Below, in pieces: positions 33,877-42,442 of a stretch of DNA of 64,000 nt; within the stretch, counting starts at the first letter, position 1; every line of letters starts with the position of its first letter. The translations under genes were made by a program, and so were the position numbers. Below the pieces are notes generated by a model. It worked only from the letters and a program-made list of their open reading frames with translations, did no database searches and was not told the DNA's origin. This stretch comes from JAJFFW01 sp965263375 (lineage in GTDB: Bacteria > Pseudomonadota > Alphaproteobacteria > Caulobacterales > Parvularculaceae), in contig OZ253669.1 of assembly GCA_965263375.1 (NCBI GenBank), positions 310,001 through 374,000 of the forward strand, written 5' to 3'.

Positions 33877-34983
33877 TCATTCGGCAGCGATGAGACCGGC
33901 ATGTACCGATGGATAATCAATATATCCTTCGGCGGAACCGCCATAAAACGTCGTGGGATCAGCGCGATTGAGCGGCAAATCTCGCTGAAAGCGGTCTACC
34001 AAATCCGGATTTGCCAAGAATGGGATACCATATGCGATAAGGTCAGCCGCACCAGACTCAATCGAACGTTCGCCACGGCTTTTGTCGTATCCATTGTTAG
34101 CAATATAGGTTCCCCCAAACAGCTCGCGCAGCCGCGCGTAGTCGATGCTTGCCTGGGTCCCGTCCATATGCCCTTCCAATACGTGCAGGTAGGACAATTT
34201 TCGCGCACTCAATTCCGCTACAATGTACTCGAAATGGGATTGAGCATCGCTGTCATTCATATCGTTGAATGAGTTTTCAGGCGTTAGTCGGACCCCAATT
34301 CGAGAAAACGGAAAAACTTCAGAAACCGAATCTAGAACCTCATTAAGAAATCTAATTCGATTTCGAATGCTGCCTCCATACGGGTCGGTTCTTTGGTTCG
34401 TTCCATCGCGTAGAAACTGGTCTATGAGATAACCGTTGGCGCCGTGCAACTCTAAGCCATCGAATCCTGCTTGTTTGGCATTCTCAGCAGCGATTTTGAA
34501 CTCGCCAATGACCTCTTTGATTTCAGAAACCTCTAGCGCTCGCGGTGTGACGAACCGTTGATAGCCGGATGGCGTGACGGCATTCCCCGCCGCCGTGATT
34601 GCAGACGGAGCGACCGGCGTCGCAGCATCAGCATGATGGCTTGGGTGTGAAACGCGCCCACAGTGTTGAAGTTGAGCGAAGATGTGAGAACCGCCTGCGT
34701 GGATGCCATTAATCAAGCGCATCCATCCAGCTACTTGTTCCTCTGTATACAAACCAGGTGTGTTTGGATACCCGACCCCCCAAGAAGAAACGGGTGCAGA
34801 TTCTGAAATTATCAAGCCCGCGCTCGATCGTTGAGCATAGAATGTTGCCATGGTCGAGGTTGGCACGCCTGTCGGCGTCGCACGATTTCGAGTCATCGGG
34901 GCCATGACCATTCGATTTTTTAGTGACAGCTCACCTAGCTGAAACGGTCTTAGAAGAGGCGAGTCCATGGTTTTCTCCGACAC
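33877..34983 (-). CDS. Alkene reductase, old yellow enzyme family (NemA-like)
   Basis: This 368-residue FMN enzyme has the OYE barrel: LGELSLKNRMVMAPMTRNRA at the N-terminus, LHGANGYLIDQFLRDGTNQRTD (the HGANGYL motif and His/Asn substrate-binding region), YGGSIRNRIRF, and GTYIANNGYDKSRGE near the phosphate site. It reduces activated C=C bonds or nitro groups using NADPH. It is the first gene of the cluster with TetR, YciI and Tag, and a palindrome 22 bases ahead of the start suggests repression by the TetR protein and induction by electrophiles. Confidence 0.92.
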   Translation of the reverse strand: MSEKTMDSPLLRPFQLGELSLKNRMVMAPMTRNRATPTGVPTSTMATFYAQRSSAGLIISESAPVSSWGVGYPNTPGLYTEEQVAGWMRLINGIHAGGSHIFAQLQHCGRVSHPSHHADAATPVAPSAITAAGNAVTPSGYQRFVTPRALEVSEIKEVIGEFKIAAENAKQAGFDGLELHGANGYLIDQFLRDGTNQRTDPYGGSIRNRIRFLNEVLDSVSEVFPFSRIGVRLTPENSFNDMNDSDAQSHFEYIVAELSARKLSYLHVLEGHMDGTQASIDYARLRELFGGTYIANNGYDKSRGERSIESGAADLIAYGIPFLANPDLVDRFQRDLPLNRADPTTFYGGSAEGYIDYPSVHAGLIAAE

Positions 34984-35004
34984 TGGGACGCTTGTCCTAA
35001 TTTA

Positions 35005-35020
35005 TAGGTAGATCGACCTA
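35005..35020. promoter_or_regulatory. Palindromic TetR-type operator upstream of the OYE gene
   Basis: The 16-mer TAGGTAGATCGACCTA is an inverted repeat (TAGGT/ACCTA arms around GATC) with one mismatched inner pair. It lies 22 bases upstream of the start of the alkene reductase gene. TetR proteins of the NemR/AcrR group bind palindromes of this size. I infer that the TetR product at 33275-33856 binds here. Confidence 0.55.
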
Positions 35021-35396
35021 ATATTTCAAGTGTCTAAGCCAACCTTTTTTAGAATTGGCCGCCAGACCATGCTTTTTTTTTGTCAAACACCGGCTGGACA
35101 ATCGGTCGCCGGCCGCTTCCTGAAGTAAGCTGGACGCTGCGGGAATTATCAGGTGAGCCACCCTGCAAGACCGCATGGTGCTTGGGCGTCTCGTCTATTT
35201 TACGAGGCGCAATAAGCAATTTTTATCAGTGTAGGCATGTTTCGGTATCTTGCCGGCGGATTTGCATAAAAACGTGTTGGCGGCAGGGGCGGGCGGCTTA
35301 ATTGCTCATGGTTGGGGTGTGTCTGTGCGCATGAATTGGCGGCGGTTCATTGTGTTTGTCTGTGCCGCTGGACGGGGTCGATAGCCTCATTTATCT
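35021..35396. other. Intergenic region between OYE cluster and sulfide operon
   Basis: Two short open frames on the plus strand (about 73 and 62 codons) have no ribosome site, no domain and odd composition; I do not call them. Runs of eight T residues near 35075 are not preceded by a stem that would make a terminator. Apart from the operators at either end I see nothing. Confidence 0.4.
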
Positions 35397-35442
35397 ACAT
35401 TTTACGTTTATTTATTGACATTATCGTAAAATGTAATATTAA
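35397..35442 (+). promoter_or_regulatory. Promoter and BigR/SqrR-like operator of the sulfide operon
   Basis: A perfect 10-bp inverted repeat, ACATTTTACG (35397-35406) and CGTAAAATGT (35425-35434), flanks a -35-like TTGACA (35415-35420). TATTAA (35437-35442) is a -10 candidate, 16 bases away. The peroxiredoxin start is 36 bases further. ArsR-type repressors BigR and SqrR bind AT-rich inverted repeats over the promoter of their sulfide genes, and an ArsR gene is second in this operon. A repressor here would block polymerase directly. Confidence 0.75.
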
Positions 35443-35477
35443 AGTGGCTAAATCGATTATCGCAACTAGGGGCTCTC

Positions 35478-36140
35478 ATGTCCGACAAGCTTTCATCTGA
35501 ACCTAATATTACGCTTCCAAAGGCGCGTATCGACGAATTGGCGCCCGATTTTGAGGCGCGCTCAACGCAAGGCGTGGTGAGGCTGTCGGACTATAAAGGG
35601 CGCTGGCTTATCTTTTTTTCGCACCCAGCGGACTTTACGCCGGTTTGCACCTCTGAATTTGTTGCTTTTCAGGCGGCGGTAAATGACTTTAATAACCTCG
35701 ACGCTGATCTGCTTGGTTTATCCGTAGACAGCCTTTTTGCGCATATCGCGTGGATCAAAGACATTGAGGCGCGTTTCAAGACAAAAATTACTTTTCCTAT
35801 TATTGAAGACATCTCGATGTCGGTGGCGCGTCTTTATGATATGATCCATGATGGGTCTGCGACAACGGCCACGGTCCGATCTGTTTTCATTATCGACCCC
35901 GAAGGTTATGTTCGCGCTCTTATTCACTACCCAATGAATGTGGGCCGTTCCGTTACTGAGATTATTCGTGTCTTGACGGCCTTGCAGGAATCCGATGCGA
36001 ACTTAGTTGCGACACCTGAAGGATGGGAGCCGGGCGATAAATGCGTGCTGCCCCCACCGATTGATCAAGCCGAAGCTGACGAGCGCGCTGGCGTAAATGG
36101 CGGCGCCTGGTACTTTACCCATGCCGGGGATGGCGCATGA
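35478..36140 (+). CDS. 1-Cys-like peroxiredoxin
   Basis: This 220-residue AhpC/TSA-family protein has the peroxidatic Cys in HPADFTPVCTSEF (about residue 58). The long C-terminal arm WEPGDKCVLPPP is typical of the Prx6 class, with an extra Cys near residue 191 that could act in recycling. It would reduce H2O2, organic peroxides or, given the context, polysulfide species in the cytoplasm. It is the first gene of the nine-gene sulfide operon; the repressor gene starts within its stop codon (ATGA overlap). Peroxiredoxins are not a standard member of sqr operons, which makes the location informative. Confidence 0.88.
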   Translation: MSDKLSSEPNITLPKARIDELAPDFEARSTQGVVRLSDYKGRWLIFFSHPADFTPVCTSEFVAFQAAVNDFNNLDADLLGLSVDSLFAHIAWIKDIEARFKTKITFPIIEDISMSVARLYDMIHDGSATTATVRSVFIIDPEGYVRALIHYPMNVGRSVTEIIRVLTALQESDANLVATPEGWEPGDKCVLPPPIDQAEADERAGVNGGAWYFTHAGDGA

Positions 36141-36556
36141 CCCCTGATACGGCAAAAATGGCGGCGCTCGCGGATGAGGCGACGGCGCTGTTAAAAGCCC
36201 TTGCTCATCCTGCGCGCCTCACAATTTGTTGTCAGCTGAAGGAACAAGAAATGTCCGTCGGCGATATGGAAGAGCGCCTTGACATCAAGCAACCCCGCCT
36301 GTCGCGCGAGCTTGCAAAGCTACGTGATGAGGGATTGGTCGAAACCCGCCGGGAATCGAAAGTTATCTTCTACCGCTTGGCTGATGCGCCACGGGTGCGT
36401 GCGATGATCGACGCCGTCTGCGCGGTGATGCTCGGCAAGCCTGCACCCTCGATTGAGACGCCGATGCCCCAAACTCGCGTGCAATGCTCTGGCGGTTATG
36501 GCGTGTTCGCTCGCCCACTTTCCATGTCCAACCCTAACCTGAATGGAGGCTCGTGA
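36137..36556 (+). CDS. ArsR-family repressor, BigR/SqrR-like
   Basis: This 139-residue winged-helix protein shows the ArsR HTH (MSVGDMEERLDIKQPRLSRELAKLRDEGLVETRRESKV, residues about 39-76). Cys31/Cys32 in TICCQL and Cys95 in DAVCAVM are placed like the two persulfide-sensing Cys of BigR (42/108) and SqrR (41/107), though the spacing here is 63-64 rather than 66. Such repressors form a tetrasulfide link when sulfide or persulfide rises and leave DNA. It overlaps the peroxiredoxin gene by 4 bases and the persulfide dioxygenase start by 1 base, and the perfect inverted repeat at 35397-35434 is its likely operator. Confidence 0.82.
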   Translation: MTPDTAKMAALADEATALLKALAHPARLTICCQLKEQEMSVGDMEERLDIKQPRLSRELAKLRDEGLVETRRESKVIFYRLADAPRVRAMIDAVCAVMLGKPAPSIETPMPQTRVQCSGGYGVFARPLSMSNPNLNGGS

Positions 36557-37422
36557 TGAGTAAACCGGAAGTCACCGGCTTTTTTGACGACGCCACAAGT
36601 ACAATCACTTATGTGGTTGCTGACCCGACCACAAAAAAGTGCGCCGTTGTTGATTCTTTGTTGGATTATGACGCTGCGTCGGGTCGCACTAATACGGCGT
36701 CTGCGGACAGGCTTATTCGCTTTGTTCAAGACAAGGGCTATGAAACACAATGGATCATCGACACTCATGTTCACGCTGATCATTTGACGGCTGCGCCTTA
36801 TATTCGCGACCAGCTGGGGGGCAAAACCGGGATCGGTGAACATATCGCTGCGGTCCAGAAAATCTTTGGCGAAATCTTCAATGAAGGGCAGTCTTTCCAC
36901 ACTGATGGCAGCCAATTTGACCATCTTTTTTCAGATGAAGACACTTACAAAATTGGGACAATTGAGGCGCGCGCCATCCACACGCCCGGGCATACGCCCG
37001 CCTGCATGAGCCATTTGATTGGCGACGCGCTGTTTGTTGGCGATACGCTGTTTATGCCGGATGTAGGTTCGGCGCGCTGCGATTTTCCTGGCGGTGATGC
37101 GGGTGTGCTTTACGATTCCATTCAGCGCCTTTTTTCCTTGCCAGATGAAACGCGGGTATTTGTCTGCCATGATTATCCGCCAAACGAACGCGGGGCTGTG
37201 GTTTTTGAAACGTCCGTCGGCGCAGAGAAAGCGGAGAATATTCATTTTAGAAATGGAGCAACGCGTGACCAGTACATTGAAATGCGCACCAAGCGCGATG
37301 CGACCCTTTCCATGCCAAAACTCATCTTGCCATCCGTGCAGGTGAATATGCGCGCTGGGGATATGCCGCCAGCTGAAGACAATGGCGTTCGGTACATGAA
37401 GGTGCCGATTAACGCGCTTTAA
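36556..37422 (+). CDS. Persulfide dioxygenase (Blh/ETHE1-type metallo-beta-lactamase fold)
   Basis: This 288-residue MBL-fold protein has THVHADH (71-77 counting from the GTG one codon earlier), His147 in HTPGHTPA, Asp164 in VGDTLF and His206 in VCHDYPP. This is the mononuclear iron set of ETHE1-like persulfide dioxygenases. It oxidises glutathione persulfide to sulfite in the cytoplasm. I use the ATG at 36556, overlapping the repressor stop by one base, with GGAGG upstream. Unlike BigR-associated Blh proteins with a fused DUF442 domain, here that domain is encoded as a separate gene directly downstream. Confidence 0.88.
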   Translation: MSKPEVTGFFDDATSTITYVVADPTTKKCAVVDSLLDYDAASGRTNTASADRLIRFVQDKGYETQWIIDTHVHADHLTAAPYIRDQLGGKTGIGEHIAAVQKIFGEIFNEGQSFHTDGSQFDHLFSDEDTYKIGTIEARAIHTPGHTPACMSHLIGDALFVGDTLFMPDVGSARCDFPGGDAGVLYDSIQRLFSLPDETRVFVCHDYPPNERGAVVFETSVGAEKAENIHFRNGATRDQYIEMRTKRDATLSMPKLILPSVQVNMRAGDMPPAEDNGVRYMKVPINAL

Positions 37423-37432
37423 GGGGCGATTC

Positions 37433-37855
37433 ATGGAACTTAATCAGCTTACCCCCAAACTCTTCGTCTCGCCTCAAATTGCAAAAAGCGATGTGGCGGA
37501 GATAGCGGCCCAGGGGTTTACGAATATCATCAATAATCGCCCTGACGGCGAAGGTGAAGATCAGCCGGCGTCATTACACTTATTGACGACCTGTTCTAGC
37601 CAAGGCATTCACTATCGTTATATACCGGTGGCTGGCGATGCGATTACGGAAAAAGATATTTTGGAATTTCGCGAGGCGCTAGATGGCGCGCAAGGGCGAA
37701 CGCTTGCCTTTTGCCGAACTGGTACGCGGTCCACAAAATTATGGGCGCTGTCGCATACGGATATTCATGAACCAGATGACCTCATCGCAATTGCCGCGCA
37801 GGCTGGTTACGACATAAAAGGCTTAAAACCTGCCTTGGAAGCGCGCCGCCATTAA
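37433..37855 (+). CDS. TIGR01244-family sulfur transferase (DUF442, phosphatase/rhodanese-like)
   Basis: This 140-residue protein starts ELNQLTPKLFVSPQI and has an active loop C-x5-R, AFCRTGTRST, with Cys94. It is the stand-alone form of the N-terminal domain found in Blh proteins. It probably moves sulfane sulfur between SQR, glutathione and the dioxygenase. It begins 10 bases after the persulfide dioxygenase stop and ends 16 bases before sqr. Confidence 0.83.
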   Translation: MELNQLTPKLFVSPQIAKSDVAEIAAQGFTNIINNRPDGEGEDQPASLHLLTTCSSQGIHYRYIPVAGDAITEKDILEFREALDGAQGRTLAFCRTGTRSTKLWALSHTDIHEPDDLIAIAAQAGYDIKGLKPALEARRH

Positions 37856-37871
37856 AAAACCGGAGAGAATT

Positions 37872-39107
37872 ATGTCCAAGCATGATGTTGTAATTGTCGG
37901 CGGCGGCGCGGCTGGTCTTGCCACTGCGGCCAGTCTGCTAAAGCGCAAAAGCAATCTTGATGTGGTTGTTGTCGATCCAGCCACGAAGCATTACTATCAG
38001 CCCGGTTGGACACTGGTTGGCGGCGGTGTTTTCAAAGCGCCACAAACAGAGCGCGCGATGGGCGATCTAATACCACGCGGCGCGGCTTGGAAAAAAGCGG
38101 GCGTTGTAACATTCCAACCAGAGCAAAATACTATTACTCTCGATAATGGCGAGGAGCTGTCCTATGAGACGCTTGTTGTTGCGCCGGGCTTAAAACTCAA
38201 TTGGTCAGCCATAGAGGGGCTGGAAGAAACACTCGGTAAAAACGGCGTCACTTCCAATTACCGATTTGATTTGGCGCCTTATACTTGGGAACTCATTCAA
38301 TCCATGAAGAAGGGCCGCGCGCTTTTCACCCAGCCGCCCATGCCCATCAAATGCGCTGGAGCCCCTCAAAAAGCGATGTACCTTTCGTGCGACGCCTGGT
38401 TGCGCCGCGGTGTTTTGAACAATATGAAAGTTGAGTTTCACAATGCTGGCGGCGTGCTCTTTGGTGTTGAAACTTACGTCCCGGCTCTGATGAAATATGT
38501 CAAGAAATACGGCATTGATTTACGATTCTTTGACAATCTGATCAAAGTCGACGGCGAGCGCAAAATTGCGACATTTGAGCGTAAAGCAAATGATCAAAGC
38601 GAAATTATCGAACGCGATTTTGACATGATGCATGTTTGTCCGCCGCAAACAGCGCTCGATTTTATCGCTGACTCACCGCTTGCTAATGAGGCTGGGTGGG
38701 TTGATGTTGATCAGCATACGCTAACTCATAAAAAATATAGCAATATCTTTGGTCTTGGTGATGGCGCTTCGACGCCGAATGCAAAAACCGCCGCGGCGGC
38801 ACGCAAACAGGCGCCTATCGCTGCTGTAAACATCTTGCAGCATATGGCTGGCAAGGCGCCGCGCGCCATGTATGATGGATACGGATCATGCCCGCTGACA
38901 GTTGAACGCGGTAAGATCGTTCTTGCCGAATTCGGGTATGGAGGCGCTTTGTTGCCGTCTTTCCCGTCATGGGCGCTTGATGGCGCCAAACCAACGTCCC
39001 GCGCCTGGTTTTTAAAAGAGACAATGCTACCCCCAATTTACTGGAAAGGCATGTTGAAAGGCAAAGAGTGGTTGGTGAAACCAACCCTTGTCAAACAACC
39101 TGCCTGA
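37872..39107 (+). CDS. sqr: Sulfide:quinone oxidoreductase
   Basis: This 411-residue FAD enzyme has the N-terminal dinucleotide motif IVGGGAAGLATA (8-19), the YYQPGWTLVGGG stretch that marks SQR, and Cys161 and Cys173 in PIKCAGAPQKAMYLSC. The second FAD motif is IFGLGDGASTPNAKTAAA. Type II SQRs lack a third conserved Cys and pass sulfane sulfur to a small thiol. It oxidises H2S and reduces membrane quinone, linking to the bd oxidase encoded downstream in the same operon. A GGAGAGA site precedes the ATG. Confidence 0.9.
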   Translation: MSKHDVVIVGGGAAGLATAASLLKRKSNLDVVVVDPATKHYYQPGWTLVGGGVFKAPQTERAMGDLIPRGAAWKKAGVVTFQPEQNTITLDNGEELSYETLVVAPGLKLNWSAIEGLEETLGKNGVTSNYRFDLAPYTWELIQSMKKGRALFTQPPMPIKCAGAPQKAMYLSCDAWLRRGVLNNMKVEFHNAGGVLFGVETYVPALMKYVKKYGIDLRFFDNLIKVDGERKIATFERKANDQSEIIERDFDMMHVCPPQTALDFIADSPLANEAGWVDVDQHTLTHKKYSNIFGLGDGASTPNAKTAAAARKQAPIAAVNILQHMAGKAPRAMYDGYGSCPLTVERGKIVLAEFGYGGALLPSFPSWALDGAKPTSRAWFLKETMLPPIYWKGMLKGKEWLVKPTLVKQPA

Positions 39108-39207
39108 GGACCGCGCGAAGGAGCGCGCCCGCGCACCCCTGAAGGATGTCTCCCCCCATTAGAACGGGGTTCCTTTGCTCAGTTTAACTCCAAGAGATTT
39201 CGCCATA

Positions 39208-41019
39208 ATGTCGATCAAACTGGCCAGCTATTTTCCAATCCTTGACTGGGGTCGGTCTTATCGCACCGAAACCCTGATCAACGATTTAGTGGCCGCTGTG
39301 ATCGTCACCATTATGCTGATCCCGCAATCGCTGGCATACGCAATGCTGGCGGGATTGCCGCCGCAAATTGGTCTTTATGCATCTATTTTACCATTGATGG
39401 TTTATGCGATTTTCGGGACGAGCCGGGCCTTGGCTGTTGGTCCGGTCGCAATCCTGTCTTTGATGACGGCGGCGGCGGCGGGCAAGTTCGCAGAAATAGG
39501 CAGCGCCCAATACATTGAAGCAGCTGTAGTCCTTGCGCTTTTGTCGGGGCTTTTCTTGTTGGCGATGGGCTTGTTTCGCATGGGCTTCCTGGCGAATTTT
39601 TTGAGCCATCCAGTGATTTCTGGTTTTATCACCGCCTCTGGCGTGATCATTGCGGCCTCGCAAGTTAAACACATCTTGGGCGTTGAGGCCCATGGCCATA
39701 ATCTGATCGAGTTGTTGGTGTCATTGGCGCGTCAGTTCGGCGAGATTAATCTACCGACCCTTATCTTAGGCTCTGTGTCTCTTGTTTTTCTTTTTGGCGC
39801 CCGCAGCCTTCTCAAGCCTGCCTTAAGAGGTATTGGGTTTGGCAATAAGGCAGCGACGATTATCGCCCGGGCAGGCCCGGTTTTGGCGGTTATTGCGAGC
39901 ATTCTTGTGGTCTCAATGCTCGGTCTCGACAAAGCGGGGGTCAAGATTTTAGGTAATGTGCCGCGCACGCTCCCAGAACTTGGTCTTCCAAGTTTTGATC
40001 GTGACTTGTGGATGGGGCTGATCGGTTCGGCATCACTGATTAGTCTGATTGGGTTTGTGGAATCGGTGTCGGTTGCGCAAACCTTGGCGGCAAAACGTCG
40101 CCAACGGGTTGATCCCAACCAGGAACTTATTGGTCTTGGGGCGGCAAGTTTATCCGCTGGCGTATCAAGCGGTTATCCGGTCACCGGCGGGCTTGCCCGC
40201 TCAGCGGTTAATTTCGACGCTGGCGCCGAGACCCCGGCGGCGGGCGCGTTCACGGCGATTGGAATTGGCCTCGCCACGCTGTTTTTAACGCCGTATCTGT
40301 TCTATCTGCCCCAGGCCGTCCTGGCTGCAACGATCATCGTAGCTGTTTTATCCCTTGTTGATATGCCTGAAATTTTTAAAGTCTGGCGCTATTCAAAAAC
40401 AGACTTTGCCGCAATGGCGGGAACTATTTTGATGACGCTTGGTTTTGGGGTGGAGCTTGGCGTGACCACTGGCGTTGCGCTGTCACTTCTATTGCACCTT
40501 TACAATACGAGCAAGCCACATTTTGCTTTTGTCGGACAAGTGCCCCATACGGAGCATTTTAGGAATGTGAATCGTCATAAAGTCGTGGTGCCAGAGCGTG
40601 TCGTGACGATCCGAATTGACGAAAGTCTCTATTTTGCCAACGCCCGCTTTTTGGAGGACGCTATTTATTGTGTTCTGGGTAATCGTCCTGATCTTGAACA
40701 CCTCATACTCATGTGTCCGGCGGTTAATTTAATCGATGCAAGCGCGCTTGAAAGCCTGGAAGCCATTAATCATCGCCTGAAAGACGCGGGTGTTATGCTC
40801 CATTTGTCGGAAGTTAAGGGGCCGGTGATGGATCGTTTGCGGCATACTGAGTTCTTACAGGCGCTGACCGGTCAAATTTTTCTTAATCAATATGAGGCGG
40901 TTATGAAGCTTGATCCTAATTGCGCCGCGTCGGCCATCTCAGGAACCGCACCGACCAGCAATCCCGAAGCCACCCCGTGTCCATCCATTGAATTGGCTGG
41001 AGTAGATCGTCAGCGATAG
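39208..41019 (+). CDS. SulP-family anion transporter with STAS domain
   Basis: I use the ATG at 39208 (a TTG at 39175 is in frame but has no ribosome site), giving 603 residues. The protein has 11-13 membrane helices with the SulP motif IPQSLAYAMLAGLPPQIGLYAS, then GVSSGYPVTGGLARSAVNFDAGA, and a cytoplasmic STAS domain (about 440-560, RIDESLYFANARFLEDAI). SulP proteins carry sulfate, bicarbonate or other anions. In this operon an export role for sulfite or sulfate, the end product of persulfide oxidation, is plausible but inferred, because SulP members are usually importers. Confidence 0.85.
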   Translation: MSIKLASYFPILDWGRSYRTETLINDLVAAVIVTIMLIPQSLAYAMLAGLPPQIGLYASILPLMVYAIFGTSRALAVGPVAILSLMTAAAAGKFAEIGSAQYIEAAVVLALLSGLFLLAMGLFRMGFLANFLSHPVISGFITASGVIIAASQVKHILGVEAHGHNLIELLVSLARQFGEINLPTLILGSVSLVFLFGARSLLKPALRGIGFGNKAATIIARAGPVLAVIASILVVSMLGLDKAGVKILGNVPRTLPELGLPSFDRDLWMGLIGSASLISLIGFVESVSVAQTLAAKRRQRVDPNQELIGLGAASLSAGVSSGYPVTGGLARSAVNFDAGAETPAAGAFTAIGIGLATLFLTPYLFYLPQAVLAATIIVAVLSLVDMPEIFKVWRYSKTDFAAMAGTILMTLGFGVELGVTTGVALSLLLHLYNTSKPHFAFVGQVPHTEHFRNVNRHKVVVPERVVTIRIDESLYFANARFLEDAIYCVLGNRPDLEHLILMCPAVNLIDASALESLEAINHRLKDAGVMLHLSEVKGPVMDRLRHTEFLQALTGQIFLNQYEAVMKLDPNCAASAISGTAPTSNPEATPCPSIELAGVDRQR

Positions 41020-41027
41020 AGATTTAT

Positions 41028-42431
41028 ATGTTTGAAGCCTTCGATGCTGTTGTGCTAGCGCGCATTCAATTTGCGTTCACAGTCTCCTTTCACATCATAT
41101 TTCCAGCTTTTTCAATTGGTCTTGCCAGCTATTTGATGGTGCTGGAAGGTCTATGGTTAAAAACCGGCAATGACGTTTACCTGCGACTTTTCAAATACTG
41201 GATGAAAATTTTTGCGGTGGCTTTTGGCATGGGCGTTGTGTCTGGCATAGTGATGTCTTACCAATTCGGCACCAATTGGAGCGTTTTTTCCGATAAGGCA
41301 GGCCCAGTGATTGGTCCCCTGATGGCTTATGAGGTTTTAACCGCCTTTTTCCTGGAAGCCGGGTTCCTTGGGGTTATGTTGTTCGGTATGGGGCGGGTAT
41401 CAAAGAAGCTCCATTTCGTCGCCACGGTAATGGTCGCGTTTGGCACCTTATTGTCGGCAACCTGGATATTGTCAGTGAACTCCTGGATGCAGACGCCAGC
41501 GGGCTTTTCGATCAATGAGGCTGGCCAGTTTGTGCCGGAGAACTGGCTTGAGATCGTTTTCAATCCGTCTTTCCTCTATCGTCTTGTGCATATGGTCTTG
41601 GCGGCCTACCTAACGACTGCCTTTGTCGTCGGTGCTGTTGGCGCGTGGCATTTGTTGCGGGACAAGACGAACCCTGAAGCGCGCACCATGTTTTCCATGG
41701 CGATGTGGATGGCGGCGATCGTGGCCCCCATTCAGATATTTGCCGGCGATATGCACGGGCTCAACACATTAGAATATCAGCCCATGAAAGTCGCCGCCAT
41801 GGAAGGGCATTGGGAGCGTCAAACCGGTGCGCCGCTGATCCTTTTCGCCATCCCCGATCAAGAAGCGGAAAAAAATCATCTTGAGGTTGGCATACCAGGA
41901 TTATCGGCGTTTATCCTGACGCATCATTGGGACGGTGAAACGCCAGGCCTTAAGGATGTGGGGAAAGCGGACCGCCCGCCCGTCGCTATCGTGTTTTGGA
42001 GCTTCCGGGTCATGGTTGGTCTTGGCGTGACTATGATGCTTGTGGGCGCTGTTAGTCTGTTCCTTCGCTGGCGGCAAAAACTCTTTGATACCCGATGGTT
42101 TCACAAGGTCGCTATAGCCATGGGACCATCTGGATTTGTGGCGGTTTTGGCGGGCTGGATTACCACGGAGGTAGGACGACAGCCATATACTGTTTACGGT
42201 ATGTTACGCACAACACAGGCCGTCGCCCCTGTTGAAGCGCCTGCGGTGGCGGCTTCTCTTATCGCCTTTATTGTAGTCTACTTTGCGCTTTTTGGGGCGG
42301 GTACGTATTATATTTTGCAGATGATGAATAAGGCGCCGGGCGGTGTTGGCCCAGTGCCTGGTACGCCCATGCGTGCGGCCGGAACGACGCCAGCTGCTTC
42401 AATTGACCCCAAGACAATCCCGGCGGCATAG
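41028..42431 (+). CDS. cioA: Cytochrome bd-type quinol oxidase subunit I, cyanide-insensitive type
   Basis: This 467-residue subunit has the N-terminal RIQFAFTVSFHIIFPAFSIG with the heme b595-ligand His, GRQP in TEVGRQPYTVYGMLRT, and a short Q-loop between helices 6 and 7, as in CioA rather than long-loop E. coli CydA (522 residues). Membrane helices number about nine. It oxidises quinol and reduces O2 without cytochrome c. bd oxidases tolerate sulfide, which poisons heme-copper oxidases, so its place behind sqr makes sense. It follows the SulP gene by 8 bases. Confidence 0.92.
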   Translation: MFEAFDAVVLARIQFAFTVSFHIIFPAFSIGLASYLMVLEGLWLKTGNDVYLRLFKYWMKIFAVAFGMGVVSGIVMSYQFGTNWSVFSDKAGPVIGPLMAYEVLTAFFLEAGFLGVMLFGMGRVSKKLHFVATVMVAFGTLLSATWILSVNSWMQTPAGFSINEAGQFVPENWLEIVFNPSFLYRLVHMVLAAYLTTAFVVGAVGAWHLLRDKTNPEARTMFSMAMWMAAIVAPIQIFAGDMHGLNTLEYQPMKVAAMEGHWERQTGAPLILFAIPDQEAEKNHLEVGIPGLSAFILTHHWDGETPGLKDVGKADRPPVAIVFWSFRVMVGLGVTMMLVGAVSLFLRWRQKLFDTRWFHKVAIAMGPSGFVAVLAGWITTEVGRQPYTVYGMLRTTQAVAPVEAPAVAASLIAFIVVYFALFGAGTYYILQMMNKAPGGVGPVPGTPMRAAGTTPAASIDPKTIPAA

Positions 42432-42442
42432 GAGGGCCTAAC

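Noticed and set aside
35080..35500. Two short plus-strand frames before the peroxiredoxin gene
   Set aside because: They lack ribosome sites, run into the operator/promoter region, and show no recognisable motif.
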